Shown here piece after piece: positions 16,529 to 26,694 of a DNA stretch of 64,000 nt (the stretch's first letter is position 1; the number at the start of each line of letters is the position of its first letter). The notes under the pieces are model-generated. The model made no database searches. It was not told the DNA's origin and saw only the letters and a list, made by a program, of their open reading frames with translations. Made by a program: the position numbers and the translations under genes. The stretch lies in assembly GCF_009857505.1 (NCBI RefSeq), contig NZ_WWCP01000004.1, forward strand, positions 124,001 to 188,000, read 5' to 3'. Source of the stretch: Duganella lactea. Its GTDB lineage: Bacteria; Pseudomonadota; Gammaproteobacteria; Burkholderiales; Burkholderiaceae_D.

Positions 16529-18033
16529 CAGGCAGCCAGCGTGGCTTTGATGGCTTTGAGCGACACGTCCAGCAGCGGGCCAGGCAAAATACCCAGCGCC
16601 ACGATCGCCAGACCGTTCAGGCTCAGCACCAGTTTCATGTCGGCCGGCGCGGCCAGCGGCGCGTTGTCGACCGGCTCATCGAACCAGATATGCTTGATCA
16701 CGCGCAGGTAGTAGAACGCGCCGATCAGCGAGAACATCACGGCCAACACGGTCAGCCAGATCTGGCCGGTGGCCAGCACCGAGTTCAGCACGGCGAACTT
16801 GGCGGCGAAGCCCATCATCGGCGGCACGCCAGCCAGCGAGAACAGCAGGATGGTCATCACGGTGGCGAACCAGCCGCTGCGCTTGCTCAGGCCTTTGAAG
16901 TCGGCGATGTTGTCGGCGTCGAAGCCGGCGCGCGACAGCAGCATCAGCGTGCCGAAGGTGCCGACGGTGGTCAGCACATAGGTCAGCACGTAGTACATGG
17001 CCGAGCTGTAGGCGGCGTCCATGCCGGTGCGGTTGGTGGTGCCGGCCACGCCAGCCAGCAGGCCCAGCAACACGAAGCCGATCTGTGCAATGGTCGAGTA
17101 CGCCAACATACGCTTGATGTTGGTTTGCGCGATCGCGGTGACGTTACCCACCACCAGCGACATCACGGCCAGCACCATCAGCATTTGCTGCCAGTCGAAC
17201 GCCATCGGCAGCAAACCTTCCACCAGCAGGCGGATGCAGATCGCGAAAGTGGCGATCTTCGGCGCGCCGCCCAGCAGCAGGGTCACGGCGGTTGGGGCGC
17301 CATCGTAGACGTCCGGCACCCACATGTGGAACGGCACGGCGCCCAGTTTGAAGGCCAGGCCGGCAACCAGGAACACCAGGCCGAACACCAGGATGGTCGG
17401 CTTGATGGTGCCGGCGGCAACCGCGGTGGCGATTTCACGGATGTCCAGCGTACCGGTCGCGCCGTACAGCATCGACATGCCGTACAGCAGGAAACCCGAC
17501 GCCAGCGCGCCCAGCACGAAGTACTTCATCGCCGCTTCGGTCGCGCGCACGTTGTCGCGGCGCATGGCCACCAGCGCGTACAGCGACAGCGACATCAGTT
17601 CCACGCCGAGGTAGATCGACAGCAGGCTGGAGGCCGAGATCATGATCATCTGGCCCAGCATGGCGAACAGCGCCAGCACGTAGAACTCGCCGCCCAGGTT
17701 GCCGCTCAGCATGTCGCGGTCGGCCGCATACTGGCGCGAGTAGACCAGCGTCATGCCCACGGTCAGGTAGGTGAACAGTTTCAGCAGGTTGGCCATCGGG
17801 TCCGCGACGAACATGCCGTGGAAGGTGTAGGCCGTGGTGCCGGCGGCGAAGTCGGCATAGCTGATGCCGGCCAGTACCACCAACATCAGCAGGGACAACA
17901 CGTAAGTGATCGAACGCTGCGCCTTGGACAGGAACATGTCGATCAACAGGATGGCCGAGGCGCCGATCAGCAACGCGATCTCGGCATGGGCCGGGACCAG
18001 GTTCATGACCTCTTGAGGAATAGGTGTAGTCAT
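16528..18033 (-). CDS. nuoN: NADH-quinone oxidoreductase subunit N
   Basis: 501 residues with about 14 membrane helices, one of the three antiporter-like proton-pumping subunits of complex I. Conserved features include the Glu-bearing helix (LSIYLGVELMSLSLYALVA) and the Lys-containing helix with FKLGAVPFHMWVPDVY that forms part of the proton channel. Length is normal. It is the last structural nuo gene; nuoM lies 20 bases upstream and the DUF2818 gene overlaps its stop. Confidence 0.97.
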   Translation of the reverse strand: MTTPIPQEVMNLVPAHAEIALLIGASAILLIDMFLSKAQRSITYVLSLLMLVVLAGISYADFAAGTTAYTFHGMFVADPMANLLKLFTYLTVGMTLVYSRQYAADRDMLSGNLGGEFYVLALFAMLGQMIMISASSLLSIYLGVELMSLSLYALVAMRRDNVRATEAAMKYFVLGALASGFLLYGMSMLYGATGTLDIREIATAVAAGTIKPTILVFGLVFLVAGLAFKLGAVPFHMWVPDVYDGAPTAVTLLLGGAPKIATFAICIRLLVEGLLPMAFDWQQMLMVLAVMSLVVGNVTAIAQTNIKRMLAYSTIAQIGFVLLGLLAGVAGTTNRTGMDAAYSSAMYYVLTYVLTTVGTFGTLMLLSRAGFDADNIADFKGLSKRSGWFATVMTILLFSLAGVPPMMGFAAKFAVLNSVLATGQIWLTVLAVMFSLIGAFYYLRVIKHIWFDEPVDNAPLAAPADMKLVLSLNGLAIVALGILPGPLLDVSLKAIKATLAA

Positions 18034-18053
18034 TTATGTCGTTCCGTTTCTTC

Positions 18054-19550
18054 TTAAGGCAGCTTGCTGTGCGCTACGTGGGCCAGCAGGTCAGCGACCG
18101 AGGTTTGCATCGTGTCGGTGAAGGGTGCTGGATACAAGCCCATGTACAGCGTGGCCACCGCCAGAATGCCCAGCATGAAGAACTCGCGGCCGTTCAGGTC
18201 GACCAGTTCCGCCACGTGGTGGTTGGTCACCTTGCCGAAGATGACGCGCTTGGCCATCCACAGCGAGTACGCTGCGCCGAAGATCAGTGCCGTTGCCGCC
18301 AGCAGACCGATCCAGAAGTTGTACTGGGTCGCGCCGAGGATCACCATGAACTCGCCAACGAAACCGGAGGTCGCTGGCAGGCCGCAGTTGGCCATCGAGA
18401 ACAGAATGAAGAAGGCGGCGAACTTCGGCATCTTGTTGACCACGCCACCGTAGTCGGCGATCTGGCGCGAGTGCGCCTGATCGTACAGCACGCCGATGCA
18501 CAGGAACATCGCGCCCGACACGAAGCCGTGCGAGATCATTTGCATCAAAGCGCCCTGCACCGCCATGTCGTTGAACATGAAGAAGCCCAGCGTGACGAAG
18601 CCCATGTGCGCGATCGACGAGTAGGCGACCAGCTTTTTCATGTCTTTCTGTACCAGCGCCACCAGACCGATGTAGATCACGGCGATCAACGACAGCGTGA
18701 TCACAAAGCCCGACAGATAGTGCGAGGCGTCCGGGGTGATCGGCAGCGAGAAACGGATGAAGCCATAGGCGCCCAGTTTCAGCATGATCGCGGCCAGCAC
18801 GGCGGAACCGCCGGTTGGCGCTTCCACGTGGACGTCCGGCAGCCAGGTGTGGACCGGGAACATCGGCACTTTCACGGCGAACGCCATGAAGAAGGCCAGG
18901 AAGATCAGCACCTGCTCGGTCATCGTCAACGGCGTTTTGTGCCACATCAGGATGTCCCAGCTACCGGTGACGTTGTACAGGTAGACGATGGCGACCAGCG
19001 TCAGCAGTGAGCCGAAGAAGGTGTACAGGAAGAACTTGAACGACGCGTACACGCGGTTGTCGCCGCCCCAGATACCGATGATGATGTACATCGGGATCAG
19101 CGTCGCTTCAAAGAAGAAGTAGAACAGCAGGCCGTCCATCGCGGTGAACACGCCGATCATCAGGCCGGACAGGATCAGGAACGCGCCCATGTACTGGGCG
19201 ACGCGTTTCTGGATCACTTGCCAGGCCGAGATCACCACGATGATGGTGATGAAGGCGGTCAGCGGCACGAACCACAGCGACAGGCCGTCGATACCCAGCG
19301 AGTACCAGATATTGAAGCGCTCGATCCACGGCGCCTTCTCGACGAACTGCATGCCGTGGGCGGCGTTGTTGAAGTGGGTGATCAGCGGGATCGTCGCGGC
19401 GAAGCTGACAACCGCGCCGATCAGCGTCAGCACGCGGGTGAACGGCGCGTTGCTGTCACGCCCTACCGCCAGCACGATCAGGCCGAAAATAATCGGAAGC
19501 CAGATCGACAGGCTCAGGTACGGAGGTAATGAAGATAGTGTTGACATCAT
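18054..19550 (-). CDS. nuoM: NADH-quinone oxidoreductase subunit M
   Basis: 498 residues, about 14 membrane helices, proton-pumping antiporter-like subunit. The channel residues are in place: the Glu in FFFEATLIPMYIIIGIWGG (helix 5), the Lys in AVKVPMFPVHTWLPDVHVEA and the broken-helix segment VEAPTGGSAVLA. A second ATG 3 bases downstream could also serve. It lies 31 bases after nuoL. Confidence 0.97.
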   Translation of the reverse strand: MMSTLSSLPPYLSLSIWLPIIFGLIVLAVGRDSNAPFTRVLTLIGAVVSFAATIPLITHFNNAAHGMQFVEKAPWIERFNIWYSLGIDGLSLWFVPLTAFITIIVVISAWQVIQKRVAQYMGAFLILSGLMIGVFTAMDGLLFYFFFEATLIPMYIIIGIWGGDNRVYASFKFFLYTFFGSLLTLVAIVYLYNVTGSWDILMWHKTPLTMTEQVLIFLAFFMAFAVKVPMFPVHTWLPDVHVEAPTGGSAVLAAIMLKLGAYGFIRFSLPITPDASHYLSGFVITLSLIAVIYIGLVALVQKDMKKLVAYSSIAHMGFVTLGFFMFNDMAVQGALMQMISHGFVSGAMFLCIGVLYDQAHSRQIADYGGVVNKMPKFAAFFILFSMANCGLPATSGFVGEFMVILGATQYNFWIGLLAATALIFGAAYSLWMAKRVIFGKVTNHHVAELVDLNGREFFMLGILAVATLYMGLYPAPFTDTMQTSVADLLAHVAHSKLP

Positions 19551-19581
19551 GGTTATCGTTATCTCTTTGCGTATCAGCTAA

Positions 19582-21687
19582 TTAAGCGTGCCAAAACGGC
19601 AGGAAGTAGACCAGGAACCCCAGAATGCCGAGGATCATCACGAAGGCATAGTGGTAGATATAACCCGTCTGCGCCAGGCGGGTGATCGAGGAGAACCAGC
19701 CGACCAGCTTGGCGCTGCCGTTGACCAGCAGACCGTCGATCAGTTTCTTGTCGCCGAAGTTCCACAGGCCCTCACCCAGCAAGCGCGCGCCACCGGCGAA
19801 CACGGTCTGGTTGAATTTGTCCATGTAGTACTTGTTGTCCAGCAGCGTGTGCACTGCCTTGAACTGGGCGAAGAACCAGGCCGGTACGCGCGGGTTGATC
19901 ATGTAGCAGTAGTACGCCGAAGCGACACCCGCGATGGCCAGCCACAGCGGCAGCGTGGTCAGCGAATGGATCGCCATGCCGACGGCGCCGTGGAACTCTT
20001 CGCCCAGTTTTTCCATCGCGTGATGGTTTTCACCGATGAAGATGACGTCCTTGAAGAAGTCGCCATGCAGCATCGGCTGGATGGTGAAGAAGCCGATCAG
20101 CACCGACGGGATGGCCAGGGCCACCAGCGGGAACCAGACCACGAATGGCGATTCGTGCGGTTTCTGGCCAGGCGCCAAACCGTGGTGCGCGTGGTCGTCA
20201 TGATCGTCGTCATGATCGTCGTCATGACCGTGGTCATCGTGCGCGTGGTCGTCATGCGCGCCATGTGCGGCGGCGGGAGCATGATGGTCGTCATGGCCGT
20301 GCGCCTGACCGAAGCGCTCTTTACCGTGGAACACCAGGAAGTACATGCGGAACGAGTAGAACGCGGTCACGAACACGCCAGCCAGCACGGCGAAGTTGGC
20401 GAAACCGGCGCCCCAGATATGGGTCTCGTGCACGGCTTCGATGATCGAGTCTTTCGAGTAGAAGCCCGAGAAGAACGGCGTACCGATCAGCGCCAGCGAA
20501 CCCAGCAACGAAGTGATCCAGGTGATCGGCATGTATTTGCGCAGACCGCCCATGTTGCGGATGTCCTGGTCGTGGTGCATGCCGATGATGACCGAACCGG
20601 CGCCCAGGAACAGCAGTGCCTTGAAGAACGCGTGGGTCATCAGGTGGAACACCGCGACCGAGTACGCCGACGAACCCAGCGCCACGGTCATGTAGCCCAG
20701 CTGCGACAGCGTCGAGTAAGCGACCACACGTTTGATGTCGTTCTGGATGATGCCCAGGAAGCCCATGAACAGCGCGGTAATCGAACCGATCACCAGGATG
20801 AAGCTCAGCGCGGTGTCCGACAATTCGAACAGCGGCGACATGCGCGACACCATGAAGATGCCGGCGGTAACCATGGTCGCCGCGTGGATCAGTGCGGAAA
20901 TCGGGGTCGGACCTTCCATCGAGTCCGGCAGCCAGACGTGCAGCGGGAACTGCGCCGACTTGCCCATCGCGCCGATGAACAGGCAGATGCAGGCCACGGT
21001 CAGCAGCGCCCAGTCGGTGCCCGGCAGGGTCAGCAGGGACAGCGCCTCGCGCTTGGCGAATACTTCCTGATAGTTCATCGAACCGGCGTAAGCCAGCAGC
21101 AGGCCAATGCCCAGGATGAAGCCGAAGTCACCCACGCGGTTGACCAGGAAGGCCTTCATGTTGGCGAAGATGGCGGTCGGACGGGTGTACCAGAAGCCGA
21201 TCAGCAGGTAGGACACCAGGCCCACGGCTTCCCAGCCGAAGAACAGTTGCAGGAAGTTGTTGGCCATCACCAGCATCAGCATGGAGAAGGTGAACAGCGA
21301 AATGTACGAGAAGAAGCGGTTGTAGCCCTCGTCTTCCGCCATGTAGCCGATGGTGTAGATGTGCACCATCAGCGACACGAACGTCACCACGCACATCATC
21401 ATCGCCGACAGCGAATCGATCTGGAAGCCGACCTCCAGCTTCATGCCGGCCACCGTCATCCAGGTGTAGATGGTTTCGTTGAAGCGCGCGCCGTCGAGCA
21501 CGGCATTCAGCGTCATCGCCGAAATGATGAATGCCACCAGCACGCCCAGGATGGTCGCCGCGGTCACGGTCTTGCGACCGACCACGTTGCCGAAGAATTT
21601 AGTTCCCAGCAAGCCGGCCACCGCCGCCCCCGCGAGGGGCGCCAGTGGAACAGCTAGCAAGAGATTAGCGTTAAGTGTACCCGCCAT
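19582..21687 (-). CDS. nuoL: NADH-quinone oxidoreductase subunit L with His/Asp-rich insertion
   Basis: 701 residues, somewhat longer than the usual ~610-670. Sixteen membrane helices are expected, with the distal lateral helix at the C-terminus. Conserved features: FFGWEAVGLVSYLLIGFWY, the Lys-bearing KSAQFPLHVWLPDSMEGPTP and FFKALLFLGAGSVI. Between about residues 462 and 502 there is an extra hydrophilic loop with 15 His and 14 Asp in about 42 residues, ending before GLAPGQKPHESP. The loop lies in the region between late helices and would be exposed at the membrane surface. ATG 21687 has AAGG 9 bases upstream. Confidence 0.97.
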   Translation of the reverse strand: MAGTLNANLLLAVPLAPLAGAAVAGLLGTKFFGNVVGRKTVTAATILGVLVAFIISAMTLNAVLDGARFNETIYTWMTVAGMKLEVGFQIDSLSAMMMCVVTFVSLMVHIYTIGYMAEDEGYNRFFSYISLFTFSMLMLVMANNFLQLFFGWEAVGLVSYLLIGFWYTRPTAIFANMKAFLVNRVGDFGFILGIGLLLAYAGSMNYQEVFAKREALSLLTLPGTDWALLTVACICLFIGAMGKSAQFPLHVWLPDSMEGPTPISALIHAATMVTAGIFMVSRMSPLFELSDTALSFILVIGSITALFMGFLGIIQNDIKRVVAYSTLSQLGYMTVALGSSAYSVAVFHLMTHAFFKALLFLGAGSVIIGMHHDQDIRNMGGLRKYMPITWITSLLGSLALIGTPFFSGFYSKDSIIEAVHETHIWGAGFANFAVLAGVFVTAFYSFRMYFLVFHGKERFGQAHGHDDHHAPAAAHGAHDDHAHDDHGHDDDHDDDHDDHAHHGLAPGQKPHESPFVVWFPLVALAIPSVLIGFFTIQPMLHGDFFKDVIFIGENHHAMEKLGEEFHGAVGMAIHSLTTLPLWLAIAGVASAYYCYMINPRVPAWFFAQFKAVHTLLDNKYYMDKFNQTVFAGGARLLGEGLWNFGDKKLIDGLLVNGSAKLVGWFSSITRLAQTGYIYHYAFVMILGILGFLVYFLPFWHA
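20181..20300 (-). repeat. Imperfect His/Asp codon repeat inside nuoL
   Basis: On the plus strand a GTCGTCATGATC-type unit is repeated several times. It encodes the HDDH / HDDDH pattern of the NuoL insertion. The repeats are in units of three bases, keep the frame and lie wholly within the gene, so this is coding microsatellite-like expansion. Confidence 0.8.
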
Positions 21688-21723
21688 GATGAACCTTAAT
21701 CGTTATTTTTCGGAGGTTAAAAC

Positions 21724-22032
21724 TTAGCCCTTCAGGCTATCCAGGTCTTCTACGTTGATGGTGTCCAGATTACGGAACAGCACCACCAGGATCGCCAGGC
21801 CGATCGCCGATTCGGCGGCGGCAACGGTCAGGATAAAGAAGACAAAGATTTGGCCTGCCGCATCACCGAGGTAATGCGAGAACGCGATGAAGTTCATGTT
21901 CACTGCCAGCAGCATCAGTTCGATGGCCATCAGAATAACAATGACGTTCTTGCGGTTCAGGAAAATACCGACGATCGAGATCGCGAACAGGATCGCGCCC
22001 AGAACCAGGTAGTGAGCCAGGGATAAAGTCAT
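21724..22032 (-). CDS. nuoK: NADH-quinone oxidoreductase subunit K
   Basis: 102 residues, three membrane helices. Contains the two membrane-buried glutamates of the coupling pathway, in [14 protein letters not shown] and [16 protein letters not shown] 22032 has AAGGAGG just upstream and overlaps the nuoJ stop by 4 bases (ATGA). Spaced 36 bases before nuoL. Confidence 0.98.
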   Translation of the reverse strand: MTLSLAHYLVLGAILFAISIVGIFLNRKNVIVILMAIELMLLAVNMNFIAFSHYLGDAAGQIFVFFILTVAAAESAIGLAILVVLFRNLDTINVEDLDSLKG

Positions 22033-22670
22033 GGTGCCTCCTTAACTTCAGCATTCGAGTCAGCCGCGCCTGCTACGCGCGTGGTCACCGGATCGATCTT
22101 GACGATCTTCAGGCGGTCATTACGCTTGACGCGGACGGCGTCGGCCGGGTCGAAGAATTTGGTGTCTTTGCGCTTGCGCAGCGTCAGCGCCACGGCGGCG
22201 ATGATCGCCACCAGCAGCACCACGGCGGCAATTTCAAAGCCATAGATGTATTTGGTGTAGATCAGCATGCCCAGTTCCTTGGTGCCGCCGATGTTGCCTG
22301 GATTGGCCACTTGCTGATCGAAGGTCAGGAACGAGCGCCACAGCACGGCGGCCATTTCCAGCACGATGATCACGCCGACGAACGACGCCACCGGCAGGTA
22401 GCCCCAGAAGTTGGCGCGCAGCTTTTCGGTGTCGATGTCGAGCATCATGACCACGAACAGGAACAGCACCATCACGGCGCCAACGTAGACCAGCACCAGC
22501 ACGATGGCCAGGAACTCGGCTTCGAGCAGCATCCAGATGCCGGCGGCGTTGAAGAACGCCAGCACCAGGAACAGTGCCGCGTGCACCGGATTGCGGGCCG
22601 TGATAACGCGCAGCGAGGCCAATATCATGATGGCCGCGAAGACGTAGAACAAAGCAGTTTTAAATTCCAT
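22029..22670 (-). CDS. nuoJ: NADH-quinone oxidoreductase subunit J
   Basis: 213 residues, five membrane helices, with the pi-bulge helix segment [19 protein letters not shown] that is typical of NuoJ. The C-terminal 45 residues form a basic cytoplasmic tail. The gene is separated from nuoI by 97 bases, by far the largest gap inside this operon, and that gap holds a strong stem-loop. Confidence 0.97.
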   Translation of the reverse strand: MEFKTALFYVFAAIMILASLRVITARNPVHAALFLVLAFFNAAGIWMLLEAEFLAIVLVLVYVGAVMVLFLFVVMMLDIDTEKLRANFWGYLPVASFVGVIIVLEMAAVLWRSFLTFDQQVANPGNIGGTKELGMLIYTKYIYGFEIAAVVLLVAIIAAVALTLRKRKDTKFFDPADAVRVKRNDRLKIVKIDPVTTRVAGAADSNAEVKEAP

Positions 22671-22719
22671 AACTAACCCAAGAGACGTACAGTTTTATTG
22701 ATCGAATCCCTGATTAACA

Positions 22720-22764
22720 GGTGCCTGCCGGTGGCCTCGCCTTGGCGAGGTCAGGACAGGCGCC
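22720..22764 (-). other. Compound stem-loop between nuoI and nuoJ
   Basis: An outer 8-bp stem (22720-22727 with 22757-22764, one G-U pair) and an inner perfect 7-bp stem CCTCGCC/GGCGAGG (22735-22741 with 22744-22750) capped by TT. It begins 3 bases after the nuoI stop. There is no T-run in the direction of transcription, so it is not a standard terminator. It could be an RNA stability or processing element, or a REP-like palindrome. Confidence 0.7.
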
Positions 22765-22767
22765 GTC

Positions 22768-23256
22768 TCAGCGATAAGGAGCGTCCGCTGCGCGGGCCGC
22801 GGCGATATCGTTTTCGTAACGGTCGCCGACGGCCAGCAGCATCTCTTTCGTGTAGTACAGATCGCCGCGCTTCTCGCCGTGGTATTCCAGCACATGCGTT
22901 TCGACGATCGAATCAACCGGGCACGACTCTTCGCAGAAGCCGCAGAAGATGCACTTGGTCAGGTCGATATCGTAGCGGGTGGTACGGCGCGAGCCGTCCG
23001 CGCGCTGCTCCGACTCGATGCTGATCGCCATCGCCGGGCACACCGCTTCGCACAGTTTGCAGGCGATGCAGCGCTCTTCGCCGTTCGGGTAGCGGCGCAG
23101 CGCGTGCAGGCCGCGGAAGCGCGGCGACATCGGCGTCTTCTCTTCCGGGTACTGCACGGTGATCTTGCGCGAGAACATGTACTTGCCCGTCAGCGCCATC
23201 CCTTTGATCAGTTCGGTCAGCATGAAGCTGCCGATGAAGTCTTTTAATCGTTCCAT
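22768..23256 (-). CDS. nuoI: NADH-quinone oxidoreductase subunit I
   Basis: 162 residues. Two ferredoxin-type [4Fe-4S] motifs, [12 protein letters not shown] and [12 protein letters not shown] (about residues 63-74 and 102-113), hold clusters N6a and N6b that pass electrons towards NuoB. The N-terminal amphipathic helix attaches it to the membrane arm. Twelve bases after nuoH; followed by the nuoI-nuoJ stem-loop. Confidence 0.98.
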   Translation of the reverse strand: MERLKDFIGSFMLTELIKGMALTGKYMFSRKITVQYPEEKTPMSPRFRGLHALRRYPNGEERCIACKLCEAVCPAMAISIESEQRADGSRRTTRYDIDLTKCIFCGFCEESCPVDSIVETHVLEYHGEKRGDLYYTKEMLLAVGDRYENDIAAARAADAPYR

Positions 23257-23268
23257 AGTCTCTATTCC

Positions 23269-24354
23269 TTACTTCCAGATATTCCAGGAGGTCTGCATCC
23301 AGCCGGCGACGAACACCAGGTACACCAGCGTCAGCGGAATGAATACTTTCCAGCCCAAACGCATGATCTGGTCATAACGGTAGCGTGGGAAAGTACCGCG
23401 CACCCAGATGAAGACCGATACCAGGAAGAACGCCTTGGCGAACAACCAGAAGAAGCCGCCGAAACCGCCCCAGAATTCGAGGAAGGCAAACGGCGCGGAC
23501 CAGCCGCCGAGGAACATGATCGACGCCAGCGTGGCGATCAGGATCATGTTGGCGTATTCGGCCAGCATGAACATGGCGTAGGCCATGCCCGAGTATTCCA
23601 CCATGTGACCGGCGACGATCTCGGACTCGCCCTCGACGACGTCGAACGGGTGACGGTTGCACTCGGCCAAGCCGGAGGTCAGGTAGACCACGAACAGCGG
23701 CAGCAGCGGCAGCCAGTTCCACGACAGGAAGTTCAGGCCGTGCTCGACCATCATGCCTTTTTGCTGGCCGGCGACGATGTCGCCGAAGTTCAGCGAGCCG
23801 GACACCATCAGCACGACCACCAGCACGAAGCCCATCGGGATTTCGTAGGAAATCATCTGTGCCGAGGCGCGCATCGCGCCCATGAACGAGTACTTCGAGT
23901 TCGAGGCCCAGCCGGCGATGATGATGCCGTAGACTTCCATCGAGGTGATCGCCATCAGCAGCAGCAGGCCGGCGTTGACGTTGGCCAGCACGGCTTCCGG
24001 ACCGAACGGCACCACCGCCCAGCACGCCAGCGCCGGCATGATGGTCATGATAGGACCGATGACGAACAGGCCGGGATTGGCCTTGGCCGGGGTGATGATC
24101 TCTTTGAACAGCAGTTTCAGCGCGTCGGCGATCGGCTGCAGCAGGCCCATCGGACCAACGCGGTTGGGGCCGACGCGGATCTGAATCCAGCCGATGAACT
24201 TACGCTCCCACAGGGTCAGGTAAGCAACCAGACCCATCAGAGGCAGCAGCACGACAACGATACGGATCAGCGCCCACACGGCCGGCCACACAGGGGCCAG
24301 CACGCTGTTCGCGCCGAGCGAATGGATGGTATTGACGAATTCAGGCAGAGCCAT
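23269..24354 (-). CDS. nuoH: NADH-quinone oxidoreductase subunit H
   Basis: 361 residues, eight membrane helices. This subunit forms the quinone-binding chamber with NuoB and NuoD. Conserved loops are present: [34 protein letters not shown], and [17 protein letters not shown] with the acidic residues of the E-channel. Its ATG overlaps the nuoG stop by one base. Confidence 0.98.
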   Translation of the reverse strand: MALPEFVNTIHSLGANSVLAPVWPAVWALIRIVVVLLPLMGLVAYLTLWERKFIGWIQIRVGPNRVGPMGLLQPIADALKLLFKEIITPAKANPGLFVIGPIMTIMPALACWAVVPFGPEAVLANVNAGLLLLMAITSMEVYGIIIAGWASNSKYSFMGAMRASAQMISYEIPMGFVLVVVLMVSGSLNFGDIVAGQQKGMMVEHGLNFLSWNWLPLLPLFVVYLTSGLAECNRHPFDVVEGESEIVAGHMVEYSGMAYAMFMLAEYANMILIATLASIMFLGGWSAPFAFLEFWGGFGGFFWLFAKAFFLVSVFIWVRGTFPRYRYDQIMRLGWKVFIPLTLVYLVFVAGWMQTSWNIWK

Positions 24355-26672
24355 TATTTCACCTCTCCTGCTTTTTCAACGGTGATGGAACCAAACATGC
24401 CGCCCAGGGCGGCGGTCGACGCGTGCGCGGCGGCCACGCGCACGGCGTTGGCCGGCAGTTTGGCGTCGACGGTCGCGACCAGGATCGCGCTGCCGGAACC
24501 TTGCGTGACCTTGACCTTGTCGCCCTCGGCGACACCGATCCGCTGCGCCAGGGTGCTCGACAGGTGGGCTTTCGGCGCGGCGGCGTCGGCCATCTTCTGC
24601 AGCGACTCGGCGCGGCGGACCACGGCGTCGGCGAAGTAGATCGGCACATCGGCGATCCGTTCGGTGCCGGTCGAGGTCGATGTGGCGGCGGTCAGCGGCA
24701 GCTTGGACACGTTGTTCAGCTTGGCCGATACATCGGTCACGCCGGCGCCCAGCAGTTTGTCGCGGATCTGTTCCGAGGTGTCGTAGTCGAAACCGGTCAG
24801 GCCCAGGATGTTGCCCAGAACGCGCAGCACTTTCCACGCCGGACGGGTTTCGGCCAGCGGCTTGACGGTGCCGTTGAAGCTTTGCGCGCGGCCTTCGGCA
24901 TTGATGAAGGTGCCCGAGGTTTCGCTGAATGGCGAGATCGGCAGCAGCACGTCGGCGTAGTCCATGCCGTGCTTGTAGGCGGACATGACCACCACCATAT
25001 CGGCCTTCTTCAGCGCGGCGACGGCGGCTTGCGGGTTGTGTGCGTCCAGCTCCGGCTCGACATTCAGCAGCACGTAGGCGGCTTTGGTTTCCGAGAACAC
25101 CGGCGCCTTGCCGGCGTTGGCGTTGGCGACGTAGGCGCCGACGGTGTTGGCGGCTTCGGTCAGGTAACCCAGCTTGGCGCCGGTCTGTTCAGCGATCCAC
25201 TGTGCGGCAGCGTGCAGCGCGGCGGCTTGCGGGTGCTGGACAGCGGCGTTACCGAGGAACACGCCTTTGTTTTCGCCCGACAGCAGCGAGGCGGCGATCG
25301 CGGTGGCGGCGTCCGAGGCTTGCACACCCTCGAAACCGGCCGGTGCGGCGACGTCCTTGGCTTTGGCCACGGCCACCACCACTTGCGACAGCGCCGACAG
25401 CCATTCCGATGGCGCGGCGATCAGCTTGTTCGCCACGGTCATCAGCAGGTCGTCATCGGTGGCGTGCAGCATCGACAGCTTGGCGCCGCCCTTCACCGCG
25501 GTACGCAGACGGGTCGCCAGCAGCGGGTGATCCTTGCGCAGGAACGAGCCGATCACGAAGGCGCGGTTCAGCGCGCCGAATTCGGCGATCGACATGCCCA
25601 GCCATGGCGTCACGTCCAGCGAGAAATCGCTGTGGCGCAGGCGGGTGTCGACGCTGTCCGAGCCCATGGCGCGGGTCAGCTTTTGCAGCAGGTGCAGCTC
25701 TTCCAGCGTCGAGTGCGGCGTGGCGACGGCGGCCAGCGCGTTGGCGCCGTGTTCGTGACGGATGTTTTTCAGGCCGTGCGCGACGTATTCCAGCGCGGTC
25801 TGCCAGTCGACTTCCTTCCACTCGCCGCCCTGCTTCAGCATCGGCCGGGTCAGGCGGTCGGCGGTGTTCAGGCCTTCATACGAGAAGCGGTCCTTGTCGG
25901 AAATCCAGCACTCGTTGACGGCGTCGTTTTCCAGCGGCAGCACGCGCATGACTTTGCCGGCCTTGACCTGAACGATCAGGTTGGCGCCGAGGCCGTCGTG
26001 CGGCGAGACCGATTTGCGGCGCGACAGTTCCCAGGTACGGGCGCTGTAGCGGAACGGCTTCGAGGTCAGCGCGCCGACCGGGCACAGGTCGATCATGTTG
26101 CCGGACATTTCCGAGTTGACGGTCTGGCCGACGAAGGCGGTGATTTCCGAGTGTTCGCCGCGGCCGATCATGCCCAGTTCCATGACGCCGGCCACTTCCT
26201 GGCCGAAACGCACGCAACGGGTGCACTGGATGCAACGCGCCATTTCCTGCATCGACACCAGCGGGCCGGCGTCCTTCGGCACGACCACGCGCTTGTCTTC
26301 CTCGTAGCGCGATTCGCCCTTGCCGTAGCCCACGGCCAAATCCTGCAACTGGCACTCGCCGCCCTGATCGCAGATCGGGCAGTCCAACGGGTGGTTAATC
26401 AGCAGGAATTCCATGACCGACTTCTGTGCCTGCGTGGCCTTGTCGGAATTGGAGCGCACAATCATGCCCGCCGAGACCGGCGTTGCGCATGCTGGCAAAG
26501 GCTTGGGCGCCTTCTCCACTTCGACGAGGCACATGCGGCAGTTCGCGGCGATCGACAATTTCTTGTGATAGCAGAAGTGCGGAATGTAGGTTCCCAGTTT
26601 GTTGGCGGCGTCCATCACCATGCTACCAGCAGGGACTTCGACTTTTTTGCCGTCTATTTCGATTTCAACCAT
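24354..26672 (-). CDS. nuoG: NADH-quinone oxidoreductase subunit G
   Basis: 772 residues. An N-terminal [2Fe-2S] ferredoxin domain (Cys in [17 protein letters not shown] and LPACATPV), a His/Cys [4Fe-4S] motif ([18 protein letters not shown]), a [11 protein letters not shown] cluster with a later CPVGAL, then a molybdopterin-oxidoreductase-like domain without cofactor. No extra N7-type cluster is evident. I start at ATG 26672 (MVEIEIDG), where the homologous reading begins; the frame is open 34 codons further but that part runs into the intergenic gap. Twenty-two bases after nuoF. Confidence 0.97.
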   Translation of the reverse strand: MVEIEIDGKKVEVPAGSMVMDAANKLGTYIPHFCYHKKLSIAANCRMCLVEVEKAPKPLPACATPVSAGMIVRSNSDKATQAQKSVMEFLLINHPLDCPICDQGGECQLQDLAVGYGKGESRYEEDKRVVVPKDAGPLVSMQEMARCIQCTRCVRFGQEVAGVMELGMIGRGEHSEITAFVGQTVNSEMSGNMIDLCPVGALTSKPFRYSARTWELSRRKSVSPHDGLGANLIVQVKAGKVMRVLPLENDAVNECWISDKDRFSYEGLNTADRLTRPMLKQGGEWKEVDWQTALEYVAHGLKNIRHEHGANALAAVATPHSTLEELHLLQKLTRAMGSDSVDTRLRHSDFSLDVTPWLGMSIAEFGALNRAFVIGSFLRKDHPLLATRLRTAVKGGAKLSMLHATDDDLLMTVANKLIAAPSEWLSALSQVVVAVAKAKDVAAPAGFEGVQASDAATAIAASLLSGENKGVFLGNAAVQHPQAAALHAAAQWIAEQTGAKLGYLTEAANTVGAYVANANAGKAPVFSETKAAYVLLNVEPELDAHNPQAAVAALKKADMVVVMSAYKHGMDYADVLLPISPFSETSGTFINAEGRAQSFNGTVKPLAETRPAWKVLRVLGNILGLTGFDYDTSEQIRDKLLGAGVTDVSAKLNNVSKLPLTAATSTSTGTERIADVPIYFADAVVRRAESLQKMADAAAPKAHLSSTLAQRIGVAEGDKVKVTQGSGSAILVATVDAKLPANAVRVAAAHASTAALGGMFGSITVEKAGEVK

Positions 26673-26694
26673 GATGATCGTTACCTGACGCAGC

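Noticed and set aside
20181..20300. Repeat tract that could look like a CRISPR array or minisatellite
   Set aside because: Repeats are short, imperfect, frame-preserving and inside nuoL, with no unique spacers.
19588..21657. Very long plus-strand frame opposite nuoL (and similar frames opposite nuoG, nuoN, nuoD)
   Set aside because: Antisense shadows of high-GC membrane or iron-sulfur genes; no ribosome sites and no recognisable domains.
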